64,000 nucleotides of DNA from Alphaproteobacteria bacterium SO-S41 (GTDB lineage: Bacteria; Pseudomonadota; Alphaproteobacteria; Micropepsales; Micropepsaceae): positions 1,054,001 to 1,118,000 of the forward strand of contig AP024629.1 in assembly GCA_019670725.1 (NCBI GenBank), in the 5' to 3' direction. The position numbers and the translations under genes are program-made. This document shows, one piece after another, positions 27,846 through 36,552 of the stretch (position 1 is the stretch's first letter; every line of letters starts with the position of its first letter). The notes below the pieces were generated by a model that made no database searches, had not been told where the DNA came from, and saw only the letters and a program-made list of their open reading frames with translations.

Positions 27846-28970
27846 ATGAGATTTCGCACAAGCGCGCCGCTGGCGCTGATCCTCACGGCGGCGGTCGTGG
27901 TCGGCTTGCTCACCTTCATGTCCAACCGGCTGTTCTCCGGCCTCACCGACGAGGTCGAGACCGGCCAGTTCGAGCTGATGCAGTCGATCCTGGAAAATGC
28001 GCTCAGCGGCGCTGAATCGAAGGCGCTCGCCCGCGCCGAGATGATCGCTTCGCTGCCGACCACGGTCACCCTCATGGCGACGCAGAACCGCGAGGGCCTG
28101 CTCGCCGAGTACGCGGGGATGTTCGCGATCCAGAAGGAAAAATACGGCGTCGATCAGGCGCAGTTCCACGTGCCGCCCGCGACCTCGCTGCTGCGTCTCC
28201 AGGCGCCCGACAAGTTCGGCGACGATCTCTCCAAGTCCCGCCCGCTGGTCTTTGCCGCCAATCGCGACAAGGCCGTGAAGAAGGGCTTTGCCGTCGCCCG
28301 CACCGGCCCGGCGATCTTCGGTGTCGCGCCGATCAAGGACGCCGCCGGCACTCATCTCGGCACCTTCGAGTTCGGTATCGACTTCGGCAGTTTACTGGAC
28401 GGTTTGAAGGCCTCGTTCGGCCTGGAGCTGGCGGTCTTCATCGAGGAAAAGCCGCTGCGCGATTTCGGCACCGGCGTCGATCCCGCCCGCCTCGCCGACC
28501 AGAACCGCGTCGGCCGCTTCATCCGCTGGCACGCGACCAACCTCGCGCTGGTGAGCGAACTCGCGGGGGATGCCGACATTTCGGTCGTCAACGAGCCCAC
28601 CACCTATGTCCGCACGGCCGAGGGCACGCCCTATGGCGTCCTTCTCTTCCCGCTGAAGAACGCCGCCGGCGATGCGCTTGGTGTCCTCGTCGTCGCCCGC
28701 GATTTCTCCGGCTCGCGCGCCGCCTCTGGCCGGTCGCTGGTCTGGCAGATCGCCTTCGCGGTTTTCGCCGTTGTCATCCTCGCGGGCACGGCGATCGTCG
28801 TCGTCCGCGGCCGGGTGCTCCGGCCCCTCACCGTGCTCGACGCGCGCCTGACTGCTTTCGCGGCGGGCGAGCGCAAGACACTGCTTGAGGACACCGACCG
28901 CTTCCCGCCGGAGATCGAAAGCCTCGCCGCTCATGTCGAACGGGCGGCCTGGACGGAGCGCGGCGCGTGA
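27846..28970 (+). CDS. dCache-HAMP membrane sensor without output domain
   Basis: 374 residues: membrane span 8-26, a periplasmic double-Cache-like domain (about 30-295), span 299-321 and a HAMP-like segment with Pro327 (LRPLTVLDARLTAFAAGE) and PEIESLA (355-361). The stretch QFHVPPATSLLRLQAPDKFG (107-124 region) is characteristic of the dCache_3 sensor class of chemoreceptors and histidine kinases. The protein stops right after HAMP: no kinase, methyl-accepting or cyclase domain follows. The stop overlaps the GTG start of the channel gene by four bases. I infer that it senses a periplasmic ligand and may act through the channel. Confidence 0.82.
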   Translation: MRFRTSAPLALILTAAVVVGLLTFMSNRLFSGLTDEVETGQFELMQSILENALSGAESKALARAEMIASLPTTVTLMATQNREGLLAEYAGMFAIQKEKYGVDQAQFHVPPATSLLRLQAPDKFGDDLSKSRPLVFAANRDKAVKKGFAVARTGPAIFGVAPIKDAAGTHLGTFEFGIDFGSLLDGLKASFGLELAVFIEEKPLRDFGTGVDPARLADQNRVGRFIRWHATNLALVSELAGDADISVVNEPTTYVRTAEGTPYGVLLFPLKNAAGDALGVLVVARDFSGSRAASGRSLVWQIAFAVFAVVILAGTAIVVVRGRVLRPLTVLDARLTAFAAGERKTLLEDTDRFPPEIESLAAHVERAAWTERGA

Positions 28971-30043
28971 GACGCACGCTCTCCGTCCTCGCGCTCGTCT
29001 GGCTCGCGCTGACGGCCTTCGCGCTGCCGGCCGCGGCACAGATCGGGCTTCCCGCCGACAAAGGCCTGCCCGTCGTCGTACGCATCGGCACGACCTTCGT
29101 TGAGCTCCAGTCTTTCGACCAGGACGCAGGCACCTTCACCGCGACGGTCGATGTCCGCGTCATCTGGGAAGACCTGCGCCTGCGCATGACGCCAGATCAC
29201 GCGCTCGATCCGCCGTTGATCTATCGCGGCACGGACGCGACCGACCGGCTCCAGGGCCTCTGGACCCCGCCGATCGAGCTCATCAACCAGGTGGGCGATG
29301 CCGCGCATACCGAGATTGCGCTGCGCACCTATCCCGACGGCCGCGCCGAGCTGATGCAGCGCACGACCGCCACCTTCTCCACCCCCTTCGACGTCACGCG
29401 CTTCCCCTTCGACCGCCAGAAGCTGCAGGTCGAAATCGCGACCCGGCTTGAGCCTGCCAGCAATGTCGTGCTCCAAACCCGCCAGGACGATCTCGATTTC
29501 AGCCGCGCCGCCTCGGGCGCCGAGCTCGAAGGCTGGACGCTCGGCCTCGTCGACATGCGCAGTGTGCCGCTGCCCGGCTGGTACGGCGCCTCGCACAGCC
29601 GCATCGTCGCCAGCCTCGCGATCACCCGCAATCCCGCGAACCTGATCGCGGCGATGTTCATTCCGCTCTTCGCCTCGCTGCTGATCCCGATGCTGACCAT
29701 CTGGCTCAACCGCATCGAGGACGGCGTCTTTCAGATCGAGACGTTCGAGTTGGTGAACCTCATCATCGGCGGGCTCTTCGCGGTCATCGCGCTCAACTTC
29801 ACGGTCAATGCGGACTACGCCGTGCTGTCGGCGGGCGACAACTCGGTCAGTCAGCTCTTTGCGCTGAACTATGTGACGCTGGGGATCTGTCTGCTCGTGA
29901 ACATCCTGTTCTATCGCTACCGCGTCTTTGAGACGACGCTGGGGCGCTATGGGCAGGAGCAGCTCTTCCTGGTGCTCGCCTGGGCGATCCCCGTCATCGT
30001 CCTCACCGCCGCCGTCGCCATCGTCGCGGTGGCGCTGGTCTAG
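28967..30043 (+). CDS. Pentameric ligand-gated ion channel (prokaryotic Cys-loop-like)
   Basis: 358 residues: signal peptide (to AAAQ25), a beta-sandwich ligand-binding domain (about 35-220) and four membrane spans (about 225-247, 260-280, 295-317, 333-357). Family landmarks are TFTATVDVRVIWEDLRL, WTPPIELIN and the Pro-loop FDVTRFPFDRQKLQVEI (141-157), which in bacteria lacks the two cysteines of animal receptors, as here. It should assemble as a pentamer in the inner membrane, relatives being GLIC and ELIC. GTG start inside the preceding sensor's stop. The selectivity region (span 2) is divergent; ion preference cannot be read. Confidence 0.87.
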   Translation: MRRTLSVLALVWLALTAFALPAAAQIGLPADKGLPVVVRIGTTFVELQSFDQDAGTFTATVDVRVIWEDLRLRMTPDHALDPPLIYRGTDATDRLQGLWTPPIELINQVGDAAHTEIALRTYPDGRAELMQRTTATFSTPFDVTRFPFDRQKLQVEIATRLEPASNVVLQTRQDDLDFSRAASGAELEGWTLGLVDMRSVPLPGWYGASHSRIVASLAITRNPANLIAAMFIPLFASLLIPMLTIWLNRIEDGVFQIETFELVNLIIGGLFAVIALNFTVNADYAVLSAGDNSVSQLFALNYVTLGICLLVNILFYRYRVFETTLGRYGQEQLFLVLAWAIPVIVLTAAVAIVAVALV

Positions 30044-30165
30044 GCGCCCCCGTTGCCTGAGCGCCGGACGGACATCCCGCGCTCACTACCGGACATGCGG
30101 TTCCTCTTTCGCAGGTAAATCGACGTCAGCCTCAAAATCGGAGGCCTTGACGGCGCGCGTTCTCG

Positions 30166-30211
30166 TCATTATTAAACAAAGTCGTTGATCAACAAGATTG
30201 TTGAATAATGA
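30166..30211. promoter_or_regulatory. 46-bp palindromic operator over the ArsR start codon
   Basis: Centred between 30188 and 30189 on the perfect GTTGATCAAC; outer arms TCATTATT and AATAATGA match exactly, and 19 of 23 base pairs overall are symmetric. The right arm includes the ArsR ATG (30208-30210). This is the size and AT-richness expected of an ArsR-family operator, implying autorepression. Confidence 0.7.
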
Positions 30212-30558
30212 TCCAGGCCGACCCCCTCTCCCAGACGCTCTCAGCCCTCGCCGATCCCACGCGGCGCGCTCTGCTCGCCCGGCTCGCGCAGGGCGAGGCC
30301 AGCGTGAACGAGCTTGCCGAGCCGTTCGACATCACCCTCCAGGCGGTCTCACGCCATCTCAAGGTGCTGGAAGGGGCGGGGCTGATCACGCGCACCCGCA
30401 CCGCCCAGTGGCGGCCCTGCAAGCTGGCTCCGGAACCGCTGAAGGCGCTCGACGGCTGGCTCGAGCACTACCGTCGCTTCTGGGACGACAGCTTCGACCG
30501 CATGGCCGCCTATCTCGCCGACCTTCAGAAAGGACATCCCGATGACCGTTCAAACTGA
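30208..30558 (+). CDS. ArsR-family transcriptional regulator
   Basis: 116 residues: winged helix-turn-helix ALADPTRRALLARLAQGEAS, then VNELAEPFDITLQAVSRHLKVLE and a beta wing (RTRTAQWRPCKL). No metal-binding CxC motif is present, so it belongs to the metal-free group typically paired with AHSA1/START genes, as here where its end overlaps the SRPBCC gene by 17 bases. The palindrome covering its own start codon argues for autoregulation of the three-gene operon (ArsR, AHSA1, GST). Confidence 0.93.
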   Translation: MIQADPLSQTLSALADPTRRALLARLAQGEASVNELAEPFDITLQAVSRHLKVLEGAGLITRTRTAQWRPCKLAPEPLKALDGWLEHYRRFWDDSFDRMAAYLADLQKGHPDDRSN

Positions 30559-31024
30559 AATGCGTCCCGTCGCGGACGACGAACTGCTGATCGTCAGGAC
30601 ATTCGATGCGCCGGCCGCTCTGGTATTCCGCATCTGGGAGGACCAGTCCCACGCGATCCGCTGGTGGGGTCCCAAGGACTTCACCACGCCGCATCTGGAA
30701 ATGGACTTCCGCCCCGGCGGCAAATGGCGCGCCTGCATCGCCTCGCCCACCCACGGCGAAAGCTGGATGAGCGGCGTCTATCGCGAGATCGTCCGCGACC
30801 AGCGCATTGTCTTCACCTTTCGCTGGGAGCAGGGGCGGGATCCCGGCCACGAGTCGCTGATCACCGTCACGCTCACCGAAGAGAACGGCCGCACGACGCA
30901 GACCTTCCATCAGGCGCCGTTCCCGACGGTCGAAAGCCGCGACAGCCATCTCGGCGGCTGGACCCAGTTCGTTGACAAGGAAGGCGCCTATGCCGAGCGC
31001 CTCGCCAAGGAGGAAGCCGCATGA
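30542..31024 (+). CDS. AHSA1/SRPBCC-family protein
   Basis: 160 residues of the AHSA1/START-like fold: LLIVRTFDAPAALVFRIWED, then HAIRWWGPKDFT, a DFRPGGKWRACI strand, and a C-terminal DSHLGGWTQFVDKEGAYAERL helix. This subgroup is regularly encoded directly after an ArsR regulator and is thought to bind or modify small hydrophobic molecules; the ligand is unknown. Overlaps the regulator by 17 bases and the GST start by four. Confidence 0.9.
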   Translation: MTVQTEMRPVADDELLIVRTFDAPAALVFRIWEDQSHAIRWWGPKDFTTPHLEMDFRPGGKWRACIASPTHGESWMSGVYREIVRDQRIVFTFRWEQGRDPGHESLITVTLTEENGRTTQTFHQAPFPTVESRDSHLGGWTQFVDKEGAYAERLAKEEAA

Positions 31025-31659
31025 TCACCGTCTCCGCTTTTCGCTGGGTGCCGCCCTTCGCCCAAGGCCTGGTGCGCGATCTTCGCGTCCGCTGGGCGCT
31101 GGAAGAGGCGGGCCTTCCCTATGAAGCCAGGATCATCGGCTTCGAGGATCAGGCGACGCCCGGCTATCGCGCGCTGCAGCCGTTCGGCCAGGTTCCCGCC
31201 TACGAGGAAAACGGGCTCACCCTCTTCGAATCCGGCGCGATCGTTCTTCACATCGCCGCAAGATCCGAAAACTTGATGCCCGCCGATGCAGCGTCGCGAG
31301 CGCGCGCGATGACGTGGGTCATCTCCGCACTCAATACCGTCGAACCGCCCATCGCCAATCTCGCCGAGATCGATCTCTTCCCCGGCGATGCGGCGGTCAA
31401 GGCAGCGCGCCGGCCCGAGGTCGAGCAGCGCGTGCGCCTGCGCCTTGGCGAAGTGGCCGAGGTGTTGGGGACGCGCGACTATCTGGAAGACCGCTTCACC
31501 GCCGGCGATCTGATGATGACGACGGTGCTGCGCAATCTGCGCCAGACCGACATTGTCGCATCCTTCCCGACGCTCGCGGCCTATCAGGCCCGCTGCGAAG
31601 CGCGCCCGGCTTTCACGAAAGCGCTGGATGCTCAGATGGCGGTATTCGCCGCAGCGTAG
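31021..31659 (+). CDS. Glutathione S-transferase family protein
   Basis: 212 residues with an N-terminal thioredoxin-like domain (PYEARIIGFEDQAT, GQVPAYEENGLTLFESGAIVLHIA, the last containing the glutathione-gamma-Glu binding ES motif) and an all-helical C-terminal domain with the N-capping-box pattern LEDRFTAGDLMM. The catalytic Ser/Cys of the first helix is not obvious. ATG overlaps the AHSA1 stop (ATGA), so it is translationally coupled; likely a detoxification partner of the ArsR-controlled operon. Confidence 0.9.
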   Translation: MITVSAFRWVPPFAQGLVRDLRVRWALEEAGLPYEARIIGFEDQATPGYRALQPFGQVPAYEENGLTLFESGAIVLHIAARSENLMPADAASRARAMTWVISALNTVEPPIANLAEIDLFPGDAAVKAARRPEVEQRVRLRLGEVAEVLGTRDYLEDRFTAGDLMMTTVLRNLRQTDIVASFPTLAAYQARCEARPAFTKALDAQMAVFAAA

Positions 31660-31671
31660 CCGCGGCTAGGT

Positions 31672-32169
31672 TCAGCCGCCGCGGCAGGTCGTTCCGCCCG
31701 TGAACAGATAGCCGGCGACGCCTTCAACGGTATAGCCGGCGCGAGGCAGGCTATCGACCTCGCGCTGGTCGGTCGAATAGATGTGGTCGTCCGACTTCTG
31801 CTTGTAGCCGCGATAGAGCGGGACGGTGCCACCGCCACCATTCGTCGCGACATAGCCCGCGATGCCCTCATCGTCATAGCCGCCGTTGCGCATGGCGCTA
31901 CGGCGTTCGGATGAGGAGGTCGTGTAGAAATAGTCGCTGCCGTTGTAGAGGCGATAGAGCGGCGTCGTGCCGCCGACCTGACGGTCGGAGATATAGCCGA
32001 GTGCGCCTTCCAGATTGAAGCCGCTGCGGCGCATCTCGTTGCGCTCGCGGCAGTCGGCCGTCATGAAATGGTTCTGGCCGTCGAACATGCGGTAGATCGC
32101 ACGGTTCTCGGCCTGCGCCGTCGTACCCAGCAAGGCCAGCAGGGCGGCCGCCGTCAGAAACCGGAACAT
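31672..32169 (-). CDS. Secreted DUF5648-repeat protein
   Basis: 165 residues: signal peptide (FLTAAALLALLGTTAQA), then three repeats of about 45 residues with the pattern PLYRLYN...DYFYTT...ER......GY..EGIAGY, starting near residues 24, 68 and 113. This is the DUF5648 repeat found in extracellular proteins, often bacterial lipases and peptidases; a free-standing repeat protein may bind carbohydrate or surface. The ATG at 32169 has GGGAGAAG just upstream. It follows CobS on the same strand; a hairpin lies between. Confidence 0.8.
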   Translation of the reverse strand: MFRFLTAAALLALLGTTAQAENRAIYRMFDGQNHFMTADCRERNEMRRSGFNLEGALGYISDRQVGGTTPLYRLYNGSDYFYTTSSSERRSAMRNGGYDDEGIAGYVATNGGGGTVPLYRGYKQKSDDHIYSTDQREVDSLPRAGYTVEGVAGYLFTGGTTCRGG

Positions 32170-32193
32170 GTGCTTCTCCCTTGTTGCCGCCGG

Positions 32194-32212
32194 CGCACCG
32201 TCAGCCGGTGCG
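32194..32212. terminator. Hairpin immediately after cobS
   Basis: CGCACCG, loop TCAGC, CGGTGCG: a 7-bp stem abutting the CobS stop codon on the minus strand. There is no U tract, so it may be a weak terminator, a 3'-end stabiliser or chance. Confidence 0.35.
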
Positions 32213-33205
32213 TCAGGCGACCATCACCTTCGCCGCGCTCTCGGGCAATTCCTCGCCGAAGCAGCGCTGGTAGAACTCCGCAACCGTCGCCCGCTCCAGT
32301 TCGTCGCACTTGTTCAGGAACGTCAGACGGAAGGCGAAACCGATATCGCCGAAGATCGTTGCGTTCTCTGCCCAGGTGATGACCGTGCGCGGGCTCATCA
32401 CCGTGGAGATGTCGCCATTAATGAACGCTGAACGGGTCAGGTCGGCGACGCGCACCATGGCGGCGAGCTTCTTCTTGCCCTCCGGCGTCTGGTAGGCCTT
32501 CGACTTCGCCAGCACGATCTCGACTTCCTTGTCGTGCGCCAGATAGTTCAGCGTCGTGACGATGGACCAGCGGTCCATCTGGCCCTGATTGATCTGCTGC
32601 GTGCCGTGATAGAGACCCGTCGTATCGCCGAGGCCGATCGTGTTGGTCGTCGAGAACAGGCGGAAGCCGCTATGCGGGCGGATCACGCGGTTCTGGTCCA
32701 GCAGGGTCAGCTTGCCGCTGACTTCCAGCACGCGCTGGATCACGAACATGACGTCGGGACGGCCGGCGTCATATTCGTCGAAGACCAGCGCGACGGGGCG
32801 CTGCAGCGTCCAGGGCAGAATGCCTTCGCGGAATTCGGTGACCTGCTTGCCTTCCTTCAGGACGATCGCGTCCTTGCCGACCAGGTCGATGCGGCTGATG
32901 TGGCTGTCGAGGTTGACGCGGATGCAGGGCCAGTTGAGGCGCGCCGCAACCTGCTCGATATGGGTCGACTTGCCCGTGCCATGATAGCCCTGGACCATGA
33001 CGCGGCGGTTGAAGGCGAAACCGGCGAGGATCGCCAGCGTCGTCTCGCGGTCGAAGCGATAGGTCTCGTCGAGATCGGGGACATAGGAGTTCGGCTGCGA
33101 GAAGGCCGGCACCGTCATCTTGGTGTCGATACCGAAGACCGTCTTCACATCGACGGTCGTGTCGGGCTGCGCCTCGGTGCTGAGGCCCTCGGACATCTCG
33201 GACAT
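32213..33205 (-). CDS. cobS: Aerobic cobaltochelatase subunit CobS
   Basis: 330-residue AAA+ ATPase: Walker A GYHGTGKS (73-80), Walker [10 protein letters not shown] (138-146), sensor/arginine-finger region [23 protein letters not shown]. CobS hexamers with CobT power the CobN chelatase in aerobic cobalamin synthesis. The N terminus MSEMSEG offers two possible Met starts. It is 80 bp downstream of the J-domain gene, an arrangement common in Hyphomicrobiales (BolA, J-domain, CobS, CobT). Confidence 0.96.
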   Translation of the reverse strand: MSEMSEGLSTEAQPDTTVDVKTVFGIDTKMTVPAFSQPNSYVPDLDETYRFDRETTLAILAGFAFNRRVMVQGYHGTGKSTHIEQVAARLNWPCIRVNLDSHISRIDLVGKDAIVLKEGKQVTEFREGILPWTLQRPVALVFDEYDAGRPDVMFVIQRVLEVSGKLTLLDQNRVIRPHSGFRLFSTTNTIGLGDTTGLYHGTQQINQGQMDRWSIVTTLNYLAHDKEVEIVLAKSKAYQTPEGKKKLAAMVRVADLTRSAFINGDISTVMSPRTVITWAENATIFGDIGFAFRLTFLNKCDELERATVAEFYQRCFGEELPESAAKVMVA

Positions 33206-33285
33206 GGAACTTCCTGCGGCGGTCGGTTGCTTGAAATGATGGCACGGCGTCCCCGGCGAAGTCGGCCTGCCGGGATCGGGCGGGC

Positions 33286-33903
33286 CTAGCTGAAGTTCGA
33301 CTTCTTCAGCACGCCGTAAGCGCGGATAACCTGCGCAAGCCGTTCCTCGGCCGACCGATCCCCGCCATTGACGTCGGGATGGTAGCGTTTCACCAATTCC
33401 TTATAGGTCCGCTTGACGTCGTTCAAGGATGCCTCTGGGGTAAGCCCCATCGTGGTCAGGGCCTCCATCTGCAGCTTGCCGACGATCTTGACCCGCTTGC
33501 CGGGGGCGTCGCTGCGGGCGGTGGCGGCCTTGCCGTCCTCGAACACCTTGTAGGTGTCCTGGGTCTTGCCGGCGAAGGTGCCCTTCACCTCGCGCGCCTG
33601 CCAGGTGGTGGCGAAGCGGTCCTTCAGCTTCCAGGTCGGGCGATGGCCGGTCTGGGCGTCGCGCTGGAACTGCAGGACCTCCTGATCGCTCATCCCCTCG
33701 AAATAGTTCCAGTTCTCGTTGACCGCCCGGACGTGCGGCATGCACAGCCAGCGGCGCTCGCGGGTGTTTTCCTTGCTCTTGGGGGCCTGATGGGTGCCGG
33801 GCTTGTCGCAGCCGGGCATCTCGCACATCTGGACCTTCGGACGCGCGGGTTCGCGCTTCTTGAAGCTGAAGTCGATGGTGGTGGGTTTGCGCGCGTCGCT
33901 CAT
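33286..33903 (-). CDS. DnaJ-family J-domain protein
   Basis: 205 residues with the J domain at the C terminus rather than the N terminus: HPD at 175-177 inside [16 protein letters not shown]. The N-terminal part has cysteines C27, C32 and C54 and His57 ([17 protein letters not shown]), possibly a zinc site. J-domain proteins stimulate DnaK ATPase; the atypical domain order suggests a dedicated client-delivery factor. Conserved position between BolA (divergent) and CobS in Hyphomicrobiales. Confidence 0.92.
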   Translation of the reverse strand: MSDARKPTTIDFSFKKREPARPKVQMCEMPGCDKPGTHQAPKSKENTRERRWLCMPHVRAVNENWNYFEGMSDQEVLQFQRDAQTGHRPTWKLKDRFATTWQAREVKGTFAGKTQDTYKVFEDGKAATARSDAPGKRVKIVGKLQMEALTTMGLTPEASLNDVKRTYKELVKRYHPDVNGGDRSAEERLAQVIRAYGVLKKSNFS

Positions 33904-33989
33904 CTCACCTCCAAGTATGGGAACTGCGCCTTAACAAGACAAGAAACGAGTGTGCTTGACACGGGCCGCGAAGCGGTTTCGTTCGCGCC

Positions 33990-34292
33990 ATGACCGTCGA
34001 AGACACCATCCGCACCAAGCTGACCGCCGCCTTCGCGCCCGAGGCGTTGAGCGTCGAGAACGACAGCGCCCGGCATGCCGGCCATGCCCATCTGACCCAT
34101 CACCTGAAGACCCAGGGGCGCGGTCCCGCCGACGCGACCGGCCAGTCGCATTTCAACGTGACCATCGTCGCCGACGCCTTCAAGGGCCTCGGCCGCGTCG
34201 CCCGACAGCGCCTCGTCTACGACGCGTTGAAGGACGAACTCGCAGGCCCCGTCCATGCACTGGCGGTGAAGGCCAAGGCGCCGGGGGAGTAA
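33990..34292 (+). CDS. BolA-family protein
   Basis: 100 residues, BolA/IbaG fold: TVEDTIRTKLTAAFAPEALSVEN at the N terminus, the conserved HFNVTIVADAFKGLGRVARQRLVYDAL core and a C-terminal VHALAVKA strand. BolA proteins work with monothiol glutaredoxins in iron-sulfur trafficking and affect cell shape and stress. It is divergent from the J-domain gene across 86 bp. A CGFS-type glutaredoxin partner is not in the window (the glutaredoxin at 61262 is of the CPYC type). Confidence 0.93.
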   Translation: MTVEDTIRTKLTAAFAPEALSVENDSARHAGHAHLTHHLKTQGRGPADATGQSHFNVTIVADAFKGLGRVARQRLVYDALKDELAGPVHALAVKAKAPGE

Positions 34293-34391
34293 GTGCGACG
34301 ACAGTTTGCCGCAGTGGAATTTCCGGCGGCGGTGCGGGCCGGCAGTAGGATGGCGCCCGGTGCGTATGGACCGCCAACCCCGGAGTGTCAC

Positions 34392-34654
34392 ATGACCAAA
34401 GGAAATTCGCCGACCCAGATGGCGAAGATGCATCTCGACAAGGCTCTGCAGGGCGCGATCGTCGCCTCGCAAGGCTTCACGTCGGCAAGGACGTGAACAC
34501 CATCTCGCACTACAACGTCACGGTCTGCCTCGCGAACCTGGTGCGCGGCCTTCAGGATCTGACGCTCGGCCTGCGGGCGACCTACATGCTGCTCGAACAG
34601 GTCGACGCCAAGCTGGCGCAACAAACCAAAGGCGGCCGCGCGTCGCGGCCCTGA
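34392..34654 (+). pseudogene. Small protein gene broken by a frameshift
   Basis: The ATG at 34392 opens MTKGNSPTQMAKMHLDKAL and reads to a stop at 34496. Near 34485 sensible coding jumps to the -1/+2 frame, which continues KDVNTISHYNVTVCLANLV... QTKGG to the stop at 34654. One missing base there would join both halves into an ~87-residue helical protein. It could be a sequencing error, a recent mutation or a recoding site. The alternative uninterrupted frame from 34385 has an implausible first third. No family recognised. Confidence 0.5.
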
Positions 34655-35425
34655 TCAGCGCGCGTGGGTGACGCCGCCGTCAACGATCAGGGTCGAGCCC
34701 ACGACATAGTCGCCCGCCCGGCTCGCGAGATAGATCGCAGCGCCCGCCATGTCCTCGTCGGTGCCGATCCGGCGCAGCGGAATGCGCTTCGCCGTCGTCT
34801 CGGCCTGGTCGCGCGCCACCGTGTTCATGTCGGACGCGAAGGCGCCGGGCGCGATGCCGCTGACGGCGATCTGCTCCGGCGCCAGCTGCACCGCCATGCG
34901 CCGCGTCAGCTGGATGAGGCCTGCTTTGGACGCCGCGTAGGAATAGGTCTCCTGCGGATTGACGGAGATGCCGTCGATCGAGGCGATGTTGATGACCTTC
35001 GCCACGCGTTCCTTCGCCGCCGCGCGCAGCTGCGGCAGCAGCGCCTGGGTCAGGAAGAACGGCGTCTTCATGTTGAGATCGACGACGCGGTCCCAGCCCT
35101 TGGCTTCGGGAAAGGTGTCGATCGCCTCCAGCCAGGCGACGCCGGCATTGTTGAGGAGAATGTCGAGCTTCGGCTCGCGCGCGGCGATCGCGGCGGCGAG
35201 GCCCTTGACGCCCTCCATGCCGGAGACGTCGAAGGGCAGGGAGATGCAGGTGCCGAATGCCGAGAGCTCGGCCGCCGTGGCATCGCACACCGCCTGCTTG
35301 CGCGAGGAGATGTAGACCTTCGCGCCGGCCTTCACGAAGGCGGCGGCGATCATCTTGCCGATGCCGCGTCCCCCGCCCGTGATCAACGCCACGCGGCCGG
35401 CAATGGAGAAAAGATCGCTGCTCAT
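34655..35425 (-). CDS. SDR-family oxidoreductase
   Basis: 256-residue classical SDR. Cofactor motif TGGGRGIG (near 17-24), NNAG, catalytic Ser in ASIDG and YSYAASK, and a C-terminal STLIVDGGVTHAR. SSRKQAVCDATAAEL after strand 2 suggests NADPH preference and resembles gluconate-5-dehydrogenase/RhlG-like reductases. Substrate unknown. It lies 17 bp from AroB on the same strand, which may be coincidental. Its stop is directly adjacent to the stop of the convergent frameshifted gene, forming TGATCA. Confidence 0.92.
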   Translation of the reverse strand: MSSDLFSIAGRVALITGGGRGIGKMIAAAFVKAGAKVYISSRKQAVCDATAAELSAFGTCISLPFDVSGMEGVKGLAAAIAAREPKLDILLNNAGVAWLEAIDTFPEAKGWDRVVDLNMKTPFFLTQALLPQLRAAAKERVAKVINIASIDGISVNPQETYSYAASKAGLIQLTRRMAVQLAPEQIAVSGIAPGAFASDMNTVARDQAETTAKRIPLRRIGTDEDMAGAAIYLASRAGDYVVGSTLIVDGGVTHAR

Positions 35426-35442
35426 GGTTTCGCTCCTGCTTT

Positions 35443-36552
35443 TTATTCTGCCTTGTTCAGTACCGCGCGCACGGCGTCGGCATCGACATCCTTGGCGATG
35501 AAGGCCTCGCCGATTCCGCGCGCCAGGATGAAGGTCAGCTTGCCCGCCTCGACCTTCTTGTCCTGTGCCATGTGGCGCAGCAGCTCGTCGGTCGAGAGCC
35601 GCGCGCCCGCGATATCGGCGATCCGATGGGGCAGGCCCATCCGCGCCAGATGCGTCGCGACCCGGCCCGGCACCTGCCCGTCACAAGCCCCAAGCGCCGC
35701 CGACAGATCGAAGGCAAGCTTCATGCCGATCGCGACGCCCTCGCCATGCAGCAGGCGCTGCGAGAATCCGGTCGCGGCTTCCAGCGCATGACCGAAGGTA
35801 TGGCCGAGATTGAGCAGCGCGCGCTCGCCCGTCTCCGTCTCGTCGCGCTCCACGACACCGGCCTTCGCCGTGACGCTCGCGGCCACCGCCCGCGTCAGCG
35901 CGGCGAGATCGCCGCTCAGCAGTTTGGCGCCGTCGCTGTCCAGCCAGTCGAAGAAGGGGGCGTCACCGATCAGCCCGTATTTCACAACCTCGGCATAGCC
36001 CGCCTTCAGCTCGCGCAGCGGCAGCGTGCCCAGCACAGCGGTATCGGCCAGTACCAGTCGCGGCTGGTGGAAGAGGCCGATCAGGTTCTTGCCCTCGGGC
36101 GCATTGATCGCCGTCTTGCCGCCGACGCTGCTGTCGACCTGCGCCAGCAGCGTCGTCGGGATCTGCACAAAGCCCATGCCCCGGCGCACCAACCCCGCCG
36201 CGAGACCGACGAGATCGCCGATCACCCCGCCGCCCAGCGCAACGACGAGATCGCCGCGCTCCAGCCGCGCTGCCAGCAGCGCGCGGCAGACATGCTCCAA
36301 TTGGGCGAAACTCTTGGTCTGCTCGCCCGGCGGCAGCACGATCGCTTCATGTGCAATGCCGGCGGCATCCAGCGCGGCGTTCAGCGCCGGCAGGTGCAGC
36401 CCTGCCACCGTCGCGTCGGTCACGATCGCGACGCGCGACCGCTTCAGCAGCGGCCGGGTCAGTTCACCGGCACGGGCCAGCACGCCAGGCCCCACGATCA
36501 CGTCATAGGACCGCTCGCCCAGGCCGACGCGGATTGTTTCGGAGGTCGTCAA
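35443..36552 (-). CDS. aroB: 3-dehydroquinate synthase
   Basis: 369 residues, the usual length. AroB converts DAHP to 3-dehydroquinate in the shikimate pathway using NAD and a divalent metal. Visible motifs: GEQTKSFAQL, the NAD loop VALGGGVIGDLVGLAAG, PTTLLAQVDSSVGGKTAIN, and the metal-binding NLGHTFGHALE and LLHGEGVAIGM. The start overlaps the AroK stop by four bases, so the two consecutive-step-related enzymes are translationally coupled. Confidence 0.97.
   Translation of the reverse strand: MTTSETIRVGLGERSYDVIVGPGVLARAGELTRPLLKRSRVAIVTDATVAGLHLPALNAALDAAGIAHEAIVLPPGEQTKSFAQLEHVCRALLAARLERGDLVVALGGGVIGDLVGLAAGLVRRGMGFVQIPTTLLAQVDSSVGGKTAINAPEGKNLIGLFHQPRLVLADTAVLGTLPLRELKAGYAEVVKYGLIGDAPFFDWLDSDGAKLLSGDLAALTRAVAASVTAKAGVVERDETETGERALLNLGHTFGHALEAATGFSQRLLHGEGVAIGMKLAFDLSAALGACDGQVPGRVATHLARMGLPHRIADIAGARLSTDELLRHMAQDKKVEAGKLTFILARGIGEAFIAKDVDADAVRAVLNKAE

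Noticed and set aside
31660-31700. GC-rich hairpin between GST and DUF5648 genes as a terminator
   Set aside because: The arms pair only with a bulge and no T run follows on either strand.
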